Shown: positions 26,496 to 37,809 of the stretch, piece by piece | Numbering within the stretch: position 1 is the first letter of the stretch | How the letters are laid out: each line of letters begins with the position of its first letter | Made by a program: the position numbers and the translations under genes | NCBI GenBank assembly: GCA_029259595.1 | Contig: JAJDEW010000115.1 | Coordinates: 124,001-188,000 of the forward strand | Length of the DNA stretch: 64,000 bases | Reading direction: 5' to 3' | Source: Planctomycetota bacterium | Lineage (GTDB): Bacteria > Planctomycetota > UBA1135 > GCA-002686595 | Notes under the pieces: model-generated | Seen by the model: the letters and a program-made list of their open reading frames with translations, nothing else | The model's database searches: none | What the model was told of the DNA's origin: nothing

Positions 26496-27944
26496 TCACG
26501 CGCTCTCGCGCTTCTCGCCGTCGAGACCTTCCTCGGCGACCGGAGCCGTCGCCTCTTCGGCAGGTCGTTCGGGCAGGTTGCTGGGAGAGAGTCCGATCGC
26601 GAGCTGTCTGCGGCCATGCACGACGTCCGCGTCGATGACGAACACCTTCTCGTCGGTGCGGTTCGGGAGCTCGTAGAGGACGTCGAGCAGGATGCTCTCC
26701 ATGATGGAGCGCAGGGCGCGCACGCCGGTCTCGCGATCGATGGCGATCTCGGCGATGGCCTCGAGGCCGTCGCGCTCGAAGAGGAGCTTGGAGTCCTCCA
26801 TCGCGAAGAGTTCGACGAACTGCTTCACGAGGGCGTTCTTCGGCTCGGTCAAAATGCGGACGAGATCGTCGCGGCGCAGCTGGTTCAGCGTGACCATGAC
26901 GGGCAGGCGGCCGACGAACTCGGGGATCATCCCGAACTCGACCAGGTCCTTCGGAGTCGAGTACTGCAGGAGCTCGTCCGACGAGAGGTCGCCGGTCGGC
27001 ACCTTCCAGGGCCCGCCTTGCTCGGCGTCCTCGTCCGTAGGGGACGACCCGCGGCTGAAGCCGATGACGTCGCGACCGATCCGCTTGGAGATGATCTCCT
27101 GGATGTCGCTGAACGTCCCGCCGCAGATAAAGAGGATGTTGGAGGTGTCGACCTGGATGTAGGCCTGCTCGGGGTGCTTGCGACCGCCCTGGGGCGGAAC
27201 GTTGGCGACCGTGCCTTCGAGGATCTTGAGCAGAGCTTGCTGGACGCCTTCACCGGAGACGTCGCGCGTGATCGACACGTTCGAGGTCGTGCGACCGATC
27301 TTGTCGATCTCGTCGATGTAGATGATGCCCTGTTGGGCCCGCTCCTTGTCGAAGTCGGCGCCTTGGAGCAGCTTCAGGAGGATGTTCTCGACGTCCTCAC
27401 CGACGTAGCCCGCCTCGGTCAACGTGGTGGCGTCGGCGATCGCGAAGGGCACGTCCAGCATCTTGGCGAGCGTCCTGGCCAGGAGCGTCTTGCCGGAGCC
27501 CGTCGGGCCGATCAAGAGGACGTTCGACTTCTCGATCTCGACATCGCTCTCCTTCTTCTCGTCCACCGAAGGGCCGCCGCGACCATGACGGAGTCGCTTG
27601 TAGTGGTTGTAGACGGCGACCGAGAGGACCTTCTTGGCGCGCTCTTGTCCGATGACGTACTCGTCAAGAGAGCGGCAGATCTCGATCGGGGTCGGCAGCG
27701 CGCGACCGGCGACCATGCGTCCGGCTTCACGCGGGGAATCGTTGCGACGACGCTCCTTGGCGTCGCCGGTGGTGCGATTCCCGCGTCTCTGCTCCTCTTG
27801 GAGGATCGAGTTGCAGATTTCGATGCACTCGTTGCAGATGTAGACACCGGGGGGGCCCGCGATGAGGGAATCGACGTGGTGACGCATCTTTTCGCAGAAT
27901 GTGCAGCGTTCTACGTGGCGTCCTCGTCCGGAGGAACGGGTCAT
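26496..27944 (-). CDS. clpX: ATP-dependent Clp protease, ATP-binding subunit ClpX
   Basis: This 482-residue AAA+ unfoldase feeds substrates to ClpP. The N-terminal zinc-binding domain has CTFCEK and CNECIEIC. The Walker A motif is GPTGSGKT, Walker B is IIYIDEIDK, the pore loop lies in GYVGEDVEN, and the ClpP-contacting IGF loop is present as VIGFSRG. An insert of about 20 residues with [12 protein letters not shown] follows the IGF loop, and the C-terminal tail is acidic and Ala/Glu-rich. The start has a perfect AGGAGG (27953-27958) eight bases upstream. Order and strand (tig, clpP, clpX) are the standard bacterial arrangement. Confidence 0.97.
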   Translation of the reverse strand: MTRSSGRGRHVERCTFCEKMRHHVDSLIAGPPGVYICNECIEICNSILQEEQRRGNRTTGDAKERRRNDSPREAGRMVAGRALPTPIEICRSLDEYVIGQERAKKVLSVAVYNHYKRLRHGRGGPSVDEKKESDVEIEKSNVLLIGPTGSGKTLLARTLAKMLDVPFAIADATTLTEAGYVGEDVENILLKLLQGADFDKERAQQGIIYIDEIDKIGRTTSNVSITRDVSGEGVQQALLKILEGTVANVPPQGGRKHPEQAYIQVDTSNILFICGGTFSDIQEIISKRIGRDVIGFSRGSSPTDEDAEQGGPWKVPTGDLSSDELLQYSTPKDLVEFGMIPEFVGRLPVMVTLNQLRRDDLVRILTEPKNALVKQFVELFAMEDSKLLFERDGLEAIAEIAIDRETGVRALRSIMESILLDVLYELPNRTDEKVFVIDADVVHGRRQLAIGLSPSNLPERPAEEATAPVAEEGLDGEKRESA

Positions 27945-28051
27945 CGCGAGGACCTCCTGTCAGGAAGGGGAAGAGCTTGGGAGATTTGGGTGCTGATCAT
28001 GGGGGAGAGGGATTCGGAAGGGGGATGGTCCGAACCGCGCACCCGCCAATC

Positions 28052-28651
28052 TTAGCCCTTTGGCTCGAGCTTGGTGATGATGTGGTCGATCAAGCCGAAT
28101 TCTTTGGCCTCTTCGGGGGACAAGAAGTTGTCGCGGTCGGTCGCCTTGGCAATCTCTTTCGCATTCTTGCCGCAGTGGTGTCCCAAGAGCTCCTCGAGGC
28201 GCTTCTTCATCTTGAGGATCTCGCCGACTTGGATCTCCATGTCCTTGGCGGTACCGCGCGCTCCACCCCAGGGCTGGTGGATCATGACGCGCGCGTTCGG
28301 CAGGGCGAAACGCTTTCCGCTCGTGCCTCCCGCGAGAAGAACGGCACCCATCGAAGCCGCCTGTCCGAGACAGTACGTGGCCACTTCGGGCTGGATGAAC
28401 TGCATCGTGTCGTAGATCGCGAGTCCCGCCGTGACCGAACCGCCGGGCGAGTTGATGTAGATGCTGACATCCTGCGAACGGTTCGACTTGTCCAGGAAGA
28501 GCAGCTGGGCCATCACCGCGTTGGCGATGTAGTCGTTGATCTCGGTTCCGATGAACACGATGCGCTCCTCGAGGAGACGCGAGTAGATGTCCATCGAGCG
28601 CTCGCCGCGCCCGGTCCGTTCGATGACGTAGGGGATGTTGTTCTGAATCAT
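28052..28651 (-). CDS. clpP: ATP-dependent Clp protease proteolytic subunit ClpP
   Basis: This is a 199-residue serine peptidase that assembles into the double-heptamer chamber used by ClpX. The catalytic triad is visible as the Ser of GQAASMGAV, the His of MIHQPWGG and the Asp of TDRDNF. The N-terminus [22 protein letters not shown] is the usual mature start, and [17 protein letters not shown] is the conserved handle region. The ATG at 28651 lacks an obvious Shine-Dalgarno sequence, but no other in-frame start is near. It lies 131 bases behind tig, with a stem-loop between, and 107 bases ahead of clpX. Confidence 0.97.
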   Translation of the reverse strand: MIQNNIPYVIERTGRGERSMDIYSRLLEERIVFIGTEINDYIANAVMAQLLFLDKSNRSQDVSIYINSPGGSVTAGLAIYDTMQFIQPEVATYCLGQAASMGAVLLAGGTSGKRFALPNARVMIHQPWGGARGTAKDMEIQVGEILKMKKRLEELLGHHCGKNAKEIAKATDRDNFLSPEEAKEFGLIDHIITKLEPKG

Positions 28652-28731
28652 GCCGATGGCGGGGTCGCTGGGTTCAGGCCGGTAAGCGGTGTCGTGGACG
28701 GCGGTCGAGCGCTCTCTGTAAACGATGGAAG

Positions 28732-28767
28732 GGGTGGATTCAACGCCGCGCGGCGCTCCGTCCACCC
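28732..28767 (-). promoter_or_regulatory. Stem-loop between tig and clpP
   Basis: GGGTGGA (28732-28738) and TCCACCC (28761-28767) are exact complements, and the segment between them contains the self-complementary GCCGCGCGGC. In the tig-clpP transcript this folds about 16 bases after the tig stop and 80 bases before the clpP start. A weak pyrimidine tail follows. It may attenuate read-through from tig into clpP or protect an RNA end. Confidence 0.35.
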
Positions 28768-28782
28768 ATCCTGGATGCGTGC

Positions 28783-30105
28783 TCAACCCTGGATCTGGAT
28801 ATCGGCAGACTCTCGCAGGAGATTGCGCACCTTCCGTTCGAGAAGCTCGAAAGCGAGCTGCTGGAAGAGGCCCTCCTCCTGGTAATACTTTCGCACCTCG
28901 TCGAGCTTGGCGTTGTTGCGCTCGGCGATGCTCTCGAGCTCCGCTTTCATGTCGTCCTGCGACACCTGGATCTCCTCCGCCTTTGCGATCTCCTCCATGA
29001 TGTAGATCGCGCGCAGCGCCCGCTCGGAGGCCGTGCTGGCGGATTGGTACTCTTGGTCCAAGCGCTCTTGGAGCTCGGCTTCCGGCAGTCCCGACTCCTC
29101 GAGGGACTTCTTCAGCTCGCTCACCTTGGCGTCGGCCTGGTTCTTGATGAGTTGCTCCGCGACCTCCACGGGGTGGGCCTCGAGCAGCATGTCGAGCAGG
29201 CGGGCCTCGATGCGGTTGCGCTCGTTGTTCTCCTTGGCGCTGACGAGCCGCGCCTTCATCGCCGCGCGCAGTCCGTCCTCGTCCTCGACCTCGAAGGCCT
29301 TGAAGAACTCCTCCTTCGTGGGCGGAACGATGCGCAGGACCTCCGTCAAATGCACCTTGCACGTCCCTGCCTTGCCGCGCGCGGCTTCGGTCGGGAACTC
29401 TTCGGGGAAGACCATCTCGAGCTCGCGTTCGTCGTCCTTCTTGGCGCCGATCATGGCCTCTTCCCAGGCGGCGGCATCGATCCCGGACGGTGTGCTCTTG
29501 GGCGAAAGTCGGATGCCTTCGCGCTCGAAGACCTCCTCTCCCTCGTGCAGGAAGACGACCTTGCACATCGCCATCCCGTCCGCCTCGAGACCTTCCTCGG
29601 TGGGCTCGGGGCGCGAGTGCTGGCGCTCGAGCTCGGCGTAGGCCTCGTCGATCTCCGAGTCGCCGACGGTCAGGGGTTCGCCTTCGACCTTCAGACCCTT
29701 GTAGGTCCCGAGCTCGATCTCGGGGCGCAGCAGGACCTCGAACTCGTGCGTGAAGGGCTTGTCGGCCTCGACCTGAACGCCATCGAGGTCGACCCGCGGC
29801 GTCGCCGCCGGCCGCAGCTTCTCGCGCTGAACCGCGATCTCGTAGGCGTGGTTCAAGAAGTGCTGGAGCGCCTCCTGCTGGACCTGGGGGCCGTACTGCT
29901 TCTCGACGACGTGCAGCGGGGTCTTGCCCGGCCGAAAGCCCTTCATGCGCGTCCGCCGGGCGATGTTCTTGAGCCCGAGCTGGCGGGTCTTGGCGAACTC
30001 GTCGGGGCTGATGGTGAAGCGGACGGTGGCGCGGGTCGCGTCCTTGTGCTCGACCTCGACGTCGAATCCGGGATGCGCGTGGTCGTCGTGGGGCTTGGCA
30101 GCCAT
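28783..30105 (-). CDS. tig: Trigger factor
   Basis: This is a 440-residue ribosome-associated chaperone and peptidyl-prolyl isomerase. The ribosome-binding N-domain carries the signature region as [10 protein letters not shown] (usually G-F-R-x-G-K-x-P). The central FKBP-like domain is around residues 165-255 ([20 protein letters not shown]). The C-terminal helical arms follow, ending in [14 protein letters not shown]. The ATG at 30105 precedes a short acidic/histidine stretch before the N-domain and leaves normal length. It is first in the tig-clpP-clpX series and diverges from the RND pump genes across 175 bases. Confidence 0.95.
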   Translation of the reverse strand: MAAKPHDDHAHPGFDVEVEHKDATRATVRFTISPDEFAKTRQLGLKNIARRTRMKGFRPGKTPLHVVEKQYGPQVQQEALQHFLNHAYEIAVQREKLRPAATPRVDLDGVQVEADKPFTHEFEVLLRPEIELGTYKGLKVEGEPLTVGDSEIDEAYAELERQHSRPEPTEEGLEADGMAMCKVVFLHEGEEVFEREGIRLSPKSTPSGIDAAAWEEAMIGAKKDDERELEMVFPEEFPTEAARGKAGTCKVHLTEVLRIVPPTKEEFFKAFEVEDEDGLRAAMKARLVSAKENNERNRIEARLLDMLLEAHPVEVAEQLIKNQADAKVSELKKSLEESGLPEAELQERLDQEYQSASTASERALRAIYIMEEIAKAEEIQVSQDDMKAELESIAERNNAKLDEVRKYYQEEGLFQQLAFELLERKVRNLLRESADIQIQG

Positions 30106-30280
30106 GGGATGGGCGGCGGAGTGGGGCCGGGGAGTCGTGGATGTGGGCCTTCGCCGGCAGAGGGCGAACCCCGAATGTTGCCGTTCCGGCACCGGATCGT
30201 CCACCTCCGCGCCTATCCTTCGGGGTCTCCGCCCCCCGTGCGTTCCTCTTGCGCCGTCGAGCGCCAGCGCCTGCGAGTCC

Positions 30281-31573
30281 GTGAAGCATTCTCTCCAGAG
30301 CCTCTCCGCCATCGTTGCGATCCTGGTCGCTGGCGCCGTCCTGTGGGTCACCGTGGTGTCCCGGCGCCCGGAACCGCCGCTCGTTCCGCCCCGTGATCTC
30401 GGGCCGGTTCCGGTGCGGACCCGTCTCGTGGAGGCGTCCACGCTGGAACTCGTCCTGGACGTCTACGGCCAGGTTCGTCCGCGCCGCGAGCTCGAACTGC
30501 GCTTCGAGGCCGGGGGCGCGCTCGGCTTCGTTCACCCGGAATGGCGACCGGGACGCCGGATCGAGGCGGGGGAAGCGCTTCTGGCCCTCGAGGAGCGGCC
30601 CTATCGGATCGCGCTCGCCGCAGCCGAGGCCGCGCTGGCCGAGGAGCGGGCGCACCTCGCACAGGCCGAAGCCGAGCTCGAGCGGGACCGTGCGGGGACG
30701 ACCAGGGCCGGCGAAAGCCTGGATCTCGCACAGCGCGAGGCCGCGCGCGTGCGCGAGCTCGCGCGCTCGGGGGCGAGCAGCACGAGCGCCCGGGACACGG
30801 CCGAGCAGGCGCGGATCGAGGCCGAGCTGAGGCAGGAAACGGCGCGCGCCGCGCTCGCCGCCGCGACGGCGCGGCTGGCGGGCGGCCGGGCGCGCATCGC
30901 GCGGGCGGAGAGCGCCCTCGCCGAGGCCCGCTACCGGCTCGAGCGCGCCCGGATCACCGCACCGTTTGCTGGGACACTGGCGGGGCTCGCACCGACCCGC
31001 GGGCGCGAGGTCGCGCCGGGCGAGGTCCTGGGCGCGCTCGTCGATTTCGAGGTCTGGTCGCTCGCCGCGCGGGTTCCCGAGGAGCGCCTGGGCGAGCTGG
31101 CGATCGGTCAGTCGGCGACGATCCGTCTCGGGGGCCGTCTCGCGGGCCAGGGGTCGCTGGCCGCGACCGCGCGCGGGGTGCTCGTCGGGATCGATCCGCG
31201 CAGCGATCCCGTCTCGCGCCGGGTCGTGGTCGAGATCGAGGTGCGCGACGGCGTCCGGACGGAGGGAGCGGCGCCCGCGGTGCAGGCGCTCGCGGTGGGG
31301 AGCTTCGCCGAGGCCGAGCTCGAGCTCGGACGCCATGAGGACGCGCTCTGGATCGCGCGCCGGGAGTTCGTCTGGCGCGGCGGTGTGCCGGTCGCCTTCG
31401 TCGTCGTGGGCACGCACGTCGAGCGACGTGAACTCGAGTTCGGACCGGAGCACGGAGAGGGCTTCGTGGTCCGCCGCGGGCTCGCTGCCGGCGACGTGCT
31501 CGCGTTGGAGCCGCTCGAGCGCCTGCGGGACGCAACCCCGTGCGTTGTCGTCGAGCGTGCGGAGCGGCCCTGA
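30281..31573 (+). CDS. RND efflux periplasmic adaptor (membrane fusion protein)
   Basis: This 430-residue adaptor links an RND pump to an outer-membrane channel. The GTG at 30281 gives an N-terminal membrane anchor ([18 protein letters not shown]). A split lipoyl/barrel domain ([22 protein letters not shown] and later [13 protein letters not shown]) flanks a long alpha-hairpin rich in Ala, Glu and Arg, about residues 110-220. A beta-barrel and membrane-proximal domain follow (SVGDD-like [10 protein letters not shown]). The stop overlaps the permease start as TGATG, so the two are coupled. No TolC-type gene is in the window. A much longer upstream frame is antisense to tig and rejected. Confidence 0.92.
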   Translation: MKHSLQSLSAIVAILVAGAVLWVTVVSRRPEPPLVPPRDLGPVPVRTRLVEASTLELVLDVYGQVRPRRELELRFEAGGALGFVHPEWRPGRRIEAGEALLALEERPYRIALAAAEAALAEERAHLAQAEAELERDRAGTTRAGESLDLAQREAARVRELARSGASSTSARDTAEQARIEAELRQETARAALAAATARLAGGRARIARAESALAEARYRLERARITAPFAGTLAGLAPTRGREVAPGEVLGALVDFEVWSLAARVPEERLGELAIGQSATIRLGGRLAGQGSLAATARGVLVGIDPRSDPVSRRVVVEIEVRDGVRTEGAAPAVQALAVGSFAEAELELGRHEDALWIARREFVWRGGVPVAFVVVGTHVERRELEFGPEHGEGFVVRRGLAAGDVLALEPLERLRDATPCVVVERAERP

Positions 31574-34500
31574 TGTTTCGCGCCTTCGCCCGCCTGTCGG
31601 TCTCGAACTCGGTCGCCGTCCACCTCGCGACCTTGCTCGTCGTCGTCAGTGGACTGGCGGCCTACTTCGGCATGCCGCGCGAGGTCTTCCCGGAGTTTTC
31701 GCTCGGAACGGTGACCGTCACCACGTTCTTTCCGGGGGCGGCACCCGAAGACGTCGAGCGCCTGGTCACGCTGCCGATCGAAGAGCGGCTCGAGGGCCTC
31801 GACGGCCTGGACGACGAGACGTCGCTCTCCCAGGAAGGCGTGTCGACGATCACGCTGAAGCTGCAGCGCGGAGTCGACGAGGGCCGCTTCCTGGACGACG
31901 TCCGGGCGGCGGTGCAGAGCGGGGACCTCGAGCTGCCCCCGGACGTGGACGATCCCGTCGTCCGCGAGGTGAAGAGCGAGTTTCCGGTGATCGGTTTCTA
32001 CGTCTACGGCCATGCCGACGAGGCCGAGCTGCGGCGCATCGCCGAGGAACAACGCCGCGAGCTCGAACAGATCGACGGCGTCGCGCGCGTTCTCGTCCAG
32101 GGGGCGCGCGAACCGCGCATCTGGGTCGAGGTCGATCCGCGCGCGCTCGAGCGGCACTCGCTCTCGCTCGGCGCCGTGAGGGCGGCGATCGCGGCGCGGG
32201 CGAACGACGTGCCCTCGGGCAGTCTGCAGACCGCGTCGGGCGACTACCTCCTGCGCGTGGATGCGGACGTGGTGCGCGCCGAAGACCTGCGAAGCCTCCC
32301 GCTGATCGCGCGCACGGACGGGACGGTGGTGCGGCTTGCCGAAGTGGGCCGCATTCACGACACCTACGAGCGCCGCAGCGTGCGTGCGCGCTTCAACGGT
32401 CAGCCTTCGATCTCGCTGCGGGTCAACAAGGGTTCGACCGGTGACGCGATCGCGATCTCGCGGGCGGTCTACGCGCACGTGGAGCGCGCGCGGCCCCACC
32501 TGCCGCCGGGGATCGAGCTGGGGACGAACTCCGACCTCTCGGTGTACATCGAGAACCGCCTGCGGGTCATGCGCGACTCGGCCATCCTGGGCGGCGTGCT
32601 CGTCCTGATCTCGCTCGTCCTCTTCCTGAACCTGCGAGTGGCCGCCTTGACGGCGCTCGGGATCCCGGTCTCGTTCCTGGGCGGCATCCTGATCGCGGCC
32701 CTGTTCGGGATCTCGATGAACATGATGACCATGTTCGCGCTGATCGTCGTGCTGGGCATGATCGTGGACGATGCGATCGTGGTGGGGGAGAACGTCTTCC
32801 GCCTGATGGAGGAAGGGCTCTCGCCGGCCGAGGCGGCCATCCAGGGCACCGCCGAGGTCGGCAAGCCGGTCACTGCGACGATCCTGACGACGATCGCGGC
32901 CTTCCTGCCGGCGCTCCTGATCGGCGGGACGATGGGCAACTTCATGCGGCCGCTTCCGCTGATCGTCACGTTCTGTCTGCTCGCGTCGCTGGCGGAGGCG
33001 CTCTTCGTGCTGCCCTCGCACCTGGCGCACTTCGGGCGAGCCGGCGCCGCGAACCGGATCCCCGACTCGAGGCCCGAGCCGCGGACCCGTTGGTACGACC
33101 CCCTGCGCCGCGGCTACGTGCGCCTGCTCGAACGAGCGCTGCGTCGGCGCTATGTGACGATCGTGCTGGCCACGACGATCGGGTTGCTCGCGCTCGGTTA
33201 CGGCATGAACCGTCTCCCGTTCGTGCTCTTCGACGACTTCGAGTCGAAGGTCTTCTCCATCGACCTGCGCGCGACGCCCGAGACCTCGGTCGAGGATACG
33301 GACCGGATCGCCGCCGCCGTCGAAGAGCGGGTTCGGGAGCTGCCGGCGAGTGAAGTGGAGAGCACGAACGTCGTCGCGGGCGTTTCCTATCAAGACGCCT
33401 CGCGCTTCGAGATCGGGCAGAACCTCGGCCAGGTCTGGGTCGAGCTGCGCGAGACGGAAGGGCGCCGCTCGACCGCCGAGATCTTCGATGAGCTGCGTGC
33501 GAAGCTCGACCCGCCCCCGGTCGGCATCGAGAGCGTCGAGATCAACCAACCCCAGGCCGGCCCGACCGGCAAGGCGATCGACATCGCCGTGCGCGGGCCC
33601 GAGCTGGAGGTGCTGGAGCTCATCTCGGGCGAGATCCAGGAGCGCCTGCGTTCGTTCCGGGGTGTCCGCGACGTGCACGACAACTCGCGCGGCGGCAAGC
33701 GCGAGGTGCGCGTGCGCCTGACCGAGCGCGGCAGGCTCCTGGGCTTCACGGAAGCTTCGCTGGGGCGCGAGCTGCGCTCGGCCTTCGAGGGTGTGCGGGC
33801 GGCCAGCGTTCGGCGCGGCCGCGACGAAGTCGAAGTGACGGTCAAGCTGCCGGAAGAGATGCGGCTCGAGCGGGGTGTCCTGGCCAGCCTGCCCGTCGGA
33901 CGGGAGGGAGCTTTGCCGGTGCCCCTGGCCTCGATCGCCGAGCTGCTGGAGAGAGAGAGCCCGGCGGTGATCACGCGCGACGGCGGCGAACGCTCGTTGC
34001 GCATCGTCGCGGACGTGAACAAGCAGGAGGGCAACGCCGCCGCAATCGTCGCGGCTCTGGAGGACGGATTCGCTGACCTCGACGCGCGCTATCCCGGCTA
34101 TTCGATGGAGTTCAAGGGTGAGCAAGAGGACGCCACGGAGTCGTTCGCCGGCCTGCGCACGTCGCTGCTCTTCGCGCTCTTTCTGATCTACCTGATCCTG
34201 GGCAGCCTGTTCCGTTCGTTCGGGCAGCCGCTCGTCATCATGTCGGCGATTCCCTTCGCCGGCGTCGGCATGGTGCTCGGGCACGCGTTGATGGATCGTC
34301 CGCTGTCCTTCATGTCGTTGATCGGCTTCGTAGCGCTGACGGGGATCGTGGTGAACGATTCGCTGATCCTGTTGGACTTCGTGAATCGTCGCCGCCAGGA
34401 TGCGCCGCTCATCGAGGCGCTCGTCGCCGCCGGACACCAGCGCTTCCGACCGATCCTGTTGACGTCCGTCACGACGATGCTCGGCCTGACGCCGCTGACC

Positions 34501-34722
34501 TTCTTCGCCAGCGGGCAGGCGCGCTTCCTGCAACCCATGGCGATCACCATCTTCTTCGGTCTCGGGGTCTCGACCTTCCTGGTGCTGGTCGTGGTGCCGT
34601 GTTTCTACGCGGCCTTCTACGACGGGCTGGCGGTCCTGCGCTCGCCGCGAACGACCCTGGCCGGTCTCCTGCGCGGCCGCGAACCGAGCGCCGGCAGTCG
34701 GGTGGAAGAGACCCTCGCATGA
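31573..34722 (+). CDS. RND superfamily efflux permease (AcrB/HAE1-like)
   Basis: This is a 1049-residue proton-driven inner-membrane exporter. It has the duplicated RND layout: one helix, a large periplasmic loop, six helices, then the same again. The proton-relay aspartates sit in [13 protein letters not shown]. The N-terminus [19 protein letters not shown] and the second-half equivalent [12 protein letters not shown] are family-typical. The final block [13 protein letters not shown] is conserved. The start ATG is embedded in the adaptor's stop codon (TGATG), and its own stop overlaps the GNAT start (ATGA). Substrates are unknown. The sequence looks more like the environmental multidrug/hydrophobe group than the heavy-metal CusA group. 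Confidence 0.95.
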   Translation: MFRAFARLSVSNSVAVHLATLLVVVSGLAAYFGMPREVFPEFSLGTVTVTTFFPGAAPEDVERLVTLPIEERLEGLDGLDDETSLSQEGVSTITLKLQRGVDEGRFLDDVRAAVQSGDLELPPDVDDPVVREVKSEFPVIGFYVYGHADEAELRRIAEEQRRELEQIDGVARVLVQGAREPRIWVEVDPRALERHSLSLGAVRAAIAARANDVPSGSLQTASGDYLLRVDADVVRAEDLRSLPLIARTDGTVVRLAEVGRIHDTYERRSVRARFNGQPSISLRVNKGSTGDAIAISRAVYAHVERARPHLPPGIELGTNSDLSVYIENRLRVMRDSAILGGVLVLISLVLFLNLRVAALTALGIPVSFLGGILIAALFGISMNMMTMFALIVVLGMIVDDAIVVGENVFRLMEEGLSPAEAAIQGTAEVGKPVTATILTTIAAFLPALLIGGTMGNFMRPLPLIVTFCLLASLAEALFVLPSHLAHFGRAGAANRIPDSRPEPRTRWYDPLRRGYVRLLERALRRRYVTIVLATTIGLLALGYGMNRLPFVLFDDFESKVFSIDLRATPETSVEDTDRIAAAVEERVRELPASEVESTNVVAGVSYQDASRFEIGQNLGQVWVELRETEGRRSTAEIFDELRAKLDPPPVGIESVEINQPQAGPTGKAIDIAVRGPELEVLELISGEIQERLRSFRGVRDVHDNSRGGKREVRVRLTERGRLLGFTEASLGRELRSAFEGVRAASVRRGRDEVEVTVKLPEEMRLERGVLASLPVGREGALPVPLASIAELLERESPAVITRDGGERSLRIVADVNKQEGNAAAIVAALEDGFADLDARYPGYSMEFKGEQEDATESFAGLRTSLLFALFLIYLILGSLFRSFGQPLVIMSAIPFAGVGMVLGHALMDRPLSFMSLIGFVALTGIVVNDSLILLDFVNRRRQDAPLIEALVAAGHQRFRPILLTSVTTMLGLTPLTFFASGQARFLQPMAITIFFGLGVSTFLVLVVVPCFYAAFYDGLAVLRSPRTTLAGLLRGREPSAGSRVEETLA

Positions 34723-35180
34723 ACCTTCGGCTGCGCGCGATCGAAACGCTCGACGAGGCGCTCGGCTTCGCCGACGCCTTGCAGCATGCGGCGGACGAGT
34801 CGACGCGCTCCTTCCGTGAGGACGACCTCGCCCCCGGTCTCGCGGAGCGCTTCCTGCGCGAGCGCTTCGACCAGCGTGAGGCGCTCCTCGTGGTGGCTGA
34901 AGGAGAAGGGCGCGCGACCCCCTTCGGTCTGTGCGCGACGGCGCGCTTCGAGGATCCGCTCACGGGCGAAGCATCAGCGCTGATCGTGGCGCTCTACGTC
35001 GACTCCACGGTGCGCCACCACGGCGTGGCGCGCGCGCTGGTCGAGGAGGTGCGCCGACGGCTCGCGACGCGGGGCGTGACCCGACTGGCGGGTCGCACCG
35101 AGCACAACGACGACGCGCTGATCTCGATGGGCGAGCGCTGGGGTTTCCTGCGGGCGTGGGAACTCATGGTGCGCGACTGA
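34719..35180 (+). CDS. GNAT-family N-acetyltransferase
   Basis: This is a 153-residue protein with the GNAT fold. The acyl-CoA-binding motif A appears as ALYVDSTVRHHGVARALVEEVRRR, where the usual R/Q-x-x-G-x-G/A loop reads RHHGVA. The region TEHNDDALISMGERWGF matches the C-terminal half, where N and the GWGF-like turn are conserved. The ATG overlaps the pump permease's stop codon (ATGA), so it is the third gene of the efflux operon. It may acetylate a compound handled by the pump, but that is only positional inference. Confidence 0.8.
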   Translation: MNLRLRAIETLDEALGFADALQHAADESTRSFREDDLAPGLAERFLRERFDQREALLVVAEGEGRATPFGLCATARFEDPLTGEASALIVALYVDSTVRHHGVARALVEEVRRRLATRGVTRLAGRTEHNDDALISMGERWGFLRAWELMVRD

Positions 35181-35205
35181 CCCGGCTCCTGGAAGTCGGA
35201 GCGAC

Positions 35206-37698
35206 TCAGTCCGTGGCGTGGAGCCAGAGCGCCTTCTTGGCGAAGACGAGCTCATGTGCTTCGTCGCCGTGGAGGCCGAAGGCGCGCAGGGAGGCCGCGG
35301 GCTCGGGGCCGAGGAAGGAGGCCGGCAGTTCGTAGCGAAAGCCACTCCAGGCCGCGGCGGGGGAGAGCTTCTCCAGCAGGGGGCGATGGACGCCGAGGGA
35401 GCCCACGAAGACCTCCGCGGAACCGCGCACCCAGAGCAGGACGGACTCGGCCGGCTCGTCCCGTTCCGGCGCAAGCGCCCAACCGGAGAGGCTGATGTTG
35501 TTCCCGTCTCGCTCGGCCCTGGCGAGGGTGCCGCGTTCGGTCCCGCGCACGATGGAAATGGGCTCGGCGTCGCCACCCGCGAGGCCGTCGCTGCGCTCGA
35601 AGGCGCGCAGGCGTCCGTCGGCCTCCAGGACGGGGCGGAAGCGGTCGGCGGCGAGCGGTCGCCAGTCGCCGGCGGGATCGCGTCCGAAGAGGTCGATGCG
35701 ATTGGGTCCGTCGCGGTAGGCCGTCGGGTCGACGACGGCGACGAAGCTGGCCGAAGCGTCGTCGCGTTCGAAGGTCTCGACGACGGCCTGGACCGTACCG
35801 TTGACCGCCACCGCCAGGAACTCCGGCGCGACTCCGTCGAAGGTCCCTTCGAGGAAGGCCGGGACGAGCTCGTCGTCCGCGCGCACCGGGCCGCGCCGGC
35901 TGCCCCCTTCGAGCACGAGTCGGCCCGGGAGCGGCAGGCCGGCCGCGAGCACCTCGACCGGGCGGCCGACCAGCGCGCGCGCGGAAACGGGAGCATAGAC
36001 GTCTTCGAAGGACGCGAGCGGTGCGAACAACGCGCGCTTGCGTTCGACCAGGGGCAGGGAGGCGGGGCGGAGCGGATCGAGTTCGAGCCGCTCACCGGCG
36101 TAGGTCAGGAGCGATTTGAAGGGGCGCGTCGGCGGGTCGGACGCGAAGGCCGATCGTCCCTGGATCTCCCAGGGGACCGCGACCGAGAGGGCTTCGGCGA
36201 TCGTGGGCAGGAGATCGGTCGACTCGACGTTGCGGTCGTCGATCCGGCCGAGCCGGTCGGGCCGCCGAACGAAGAGCGGGACGTGCGCGATGTCGCGTGC
36301 CGTCTCGGGTGCGGGATCGCGCCGGTGGAAGCCCGGTTCGAAGGCCAGCCCGTGGTCGGCGACGACGACCAGGACGCCATCGAAGTCGACCGCGTCGAGC
36401 CGGTCGAGGAGCTCGCCCAGGCAGCGATCCGCGTAGCCCGCCTGCAGCAGGTGGCGCTGCAGCCCGAAGGACGTCAGCCAGGGCTCGCCGACCCAGACCT
36501 CGTCCTCGACACCGGGCAACTCGCGCTGGTTCGTAGTGACGTAGCGGCGCCCGTCGGGGAGAAAGACCCACGGCACGTGCGGCAGCGCGAGGTGTAAGAA
36601 CGAGAGCCGTGGACGGGGATCGGCGACCCGCCGTGCGTCGCCGAGCGCTGCGAGGAAGGCGTCCAGGATGGCGCGCCGGTCCGTGTAGGGGTTGTGCTTC
36701 TGTTGGCCGAAGTTCGACCAGGTGCGCGTCACGGGCGGAAGCCCACGGGCCCAAGCACGCGGGATCAAGACGTGCCCCAGGACGATCGTCGTGTCGCTCA
36801 CGAGCGACCGCAGACGCTGGAGCAGGCCCGGCGCAGGTACACCCCCGGCCATCAACTCGGGCGGACAAAGGCGCGTGACCGTTTCCGTCACGTTCATCCG
36901 ATGCGAAGCACCGAACAGCGTGAAGAGCGAGCGCGGGTGGTCGCGGAAGTTCGGCAGCGCCTCCAGGTCGTCGGACAGACTCCCGGTCAAGAGCGAGGGT
37001 ACGGCCAGGATCGTGTTGCCGTGCACCGTCGTCGCGTTGCGAAACCAGACGCTCTCGCCGGCGAGGCGCGCGAAATTCGGAAAGAGGTCTGCGTCGATCT
37101 CGAAGCGCTCGTCGATCAGGCTGCCGAGCGAGAGTTCGTCGAGGATGACGAAGACGAGCTCCGTCCGCGTGTCGAGACCCTGGATCGGTTCGAGGTCGGG
37201 ATCGGAATGAAAGGCGATCCGCGCGATCCCCGGCCTCAGGAGAAAGAGGGCGCTGAAGACGAGCGGAGCGACGCCGAGCAGCCCGAAGAGCGAGCGCACC
37301 GCCGGTCGCCGCGCGTAGGCCCAAGCGCAGAGGACTCCCGCGAGAAGGGACAGAAGAACCGCCGCGACGGGAGCGAGGTCACCCGCGCGTGCCACGACCG
37401 GAGCCGCCGCCAAGGTCGCGAAGCTCCCGATCCAGGTGACGAGTGCCGCCCGACCGAGGGCCGGTCGGAGCCGGCCGAGCGCGAGGACCGAGAGAGCCGC
37501 GAACAGCGGCGGCAGGAGGAAGAGTGCCGAGAGGAACAGGGCGAGGTCCACCGGGGCCGTCCGGCGCACGACGAAGAAGGGCGCATCGCGCCCCAACACC
37601 TCGAGCAGCGGCTGCCCGAGGGCAAAGCTCGCGGCAGCCGCGAGATGGACCACGGCGGCGCCCGCGGAAACGGCGCCTTCCTTTACCTCGGGGGCCAT
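35206..37698 (-). CDS. Alkaline-phosphatase-fold (sulfatase/LtaS-like) membrane protein
   Basis: This 830-residue protein has four or five N-terminal helices, an AlkP/sulfatase-fold domain and a 300-residue C-terminal all-beta region. Metal ligands fit the superfamily: FVILDEL (first aspartate), THR in NTILAVPSLLTG as the likely nucleophile region, LHLALPHVPW and VVVADHGLAF. It lacks the C-x-P-S-R sulfatase signature, so a phosphoglycerol or phosphoethanolamine transferase or hydrolase role is likelier than sulfatase. The start at 37698 has GAGGAG eight bases upstream, which decides against the ATG 14 codons earlier. It diverges from a microprotein and methyltransferase pair, a grouping I have seen around envelope-polymer loci. 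Confidence 0.8.
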   Translation of the reverse strand: MAPEVKEGAVSAGAAVVHLAAAASFALGQPLLEVLGRDAPFFVVRRTAPVDLALFLSALFLLPPLFAALSVLALGRLRPALGRAALVTWIGSFATLAAAPVVARAGDLAPVAAVLLSLLAGVLCAWAYARRPAVRSLFGLLGVAPLVFSALFLLRPGIARIAFHSDPDLEPIQGLDTRTELVFVILDELSLGSLIDERFEIDADLFPNFARLAGESVWFRNATTVHGNTILAVPSLLTGSLSDDLEALPNFRDHPRSLFTLFGASHRMNVTETVTRLCPPELMAGGVPAPGLLQRLRSLVSDTTIVLGHVLIPRAWARGLPPVTRTWSNFGQQKHNPYTDRRAILDAFLAALGDARRVADPRPRLSFLHLALPHVPWVFLPDGRRYVTTNQRELPGVEDEVWVGEPWLTSFGLQRHLLQAGYADRCLGELLDRLDAVDFDGVLVVVADHGLAFEPGFHRRDPAPETARDIAHVPLFVRRPDRLGRIDDRNVESTDLLPTIAEALSVAVPWEIQGRSAFASDPPTRPFKSLLTYAGERLELDPLRPASLPLVERKRALFAPLASFEDVYAPVSARALVGRPVEVLAAGLPLPGRLVLEGGSRRGPVRADDELVPAFLEGTFDGVAPEFLAVAVNGTVQAVVETFERDDASASFVAVVDPTAYRDGPNRIDLFGRDPAGDWRPLAADRFRPVLEADGRLRAFERSDGLAGGDAEPISIVRGTERGTLARAERDGNNISLSGWALAPERDEPAESVLLWVRGSAEVFVGSLGVHRPLLEKLSPAAAWSGFRYELPASFLGPEPAASLRAFGLHGDEAHELVFAKKALWLHATD

Positions 37699-37809
37699 GA
37701 AGTTCTCCTCAGCTTGCCGGAAAGCGAGGGCGGGGTACACTGTCTGCGAGCCCGTGTTCCCGTTCGGACCGGGTCGACCCCTCGACCGACAGCCAGAGCT
37801 TTTCCTCCC

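Noticed and set aside
28052-31453. A 1133-codon minus-strand frame running through clpP and on past tig into the RND adaptor
   Set aside because: Only the last 199 codons (ClpP) are protein-like; the rest is out of frame with tig and antisense to the adaptor.
31108-34533. A 1141-codon minus-strand frame under the RND permease
   Set aside because: Charged, His/Gln/Arg-rich antisense of a clear RND gene; no motif or start signal.
35181-35205. GCTCC-8-GGAGC hairpin between the convergent GNAT and AlkP-fold genes as a terminator
   Set aside because: Only five pairs, eight-base loop and no T-run; too weak in GC-rich DNA.
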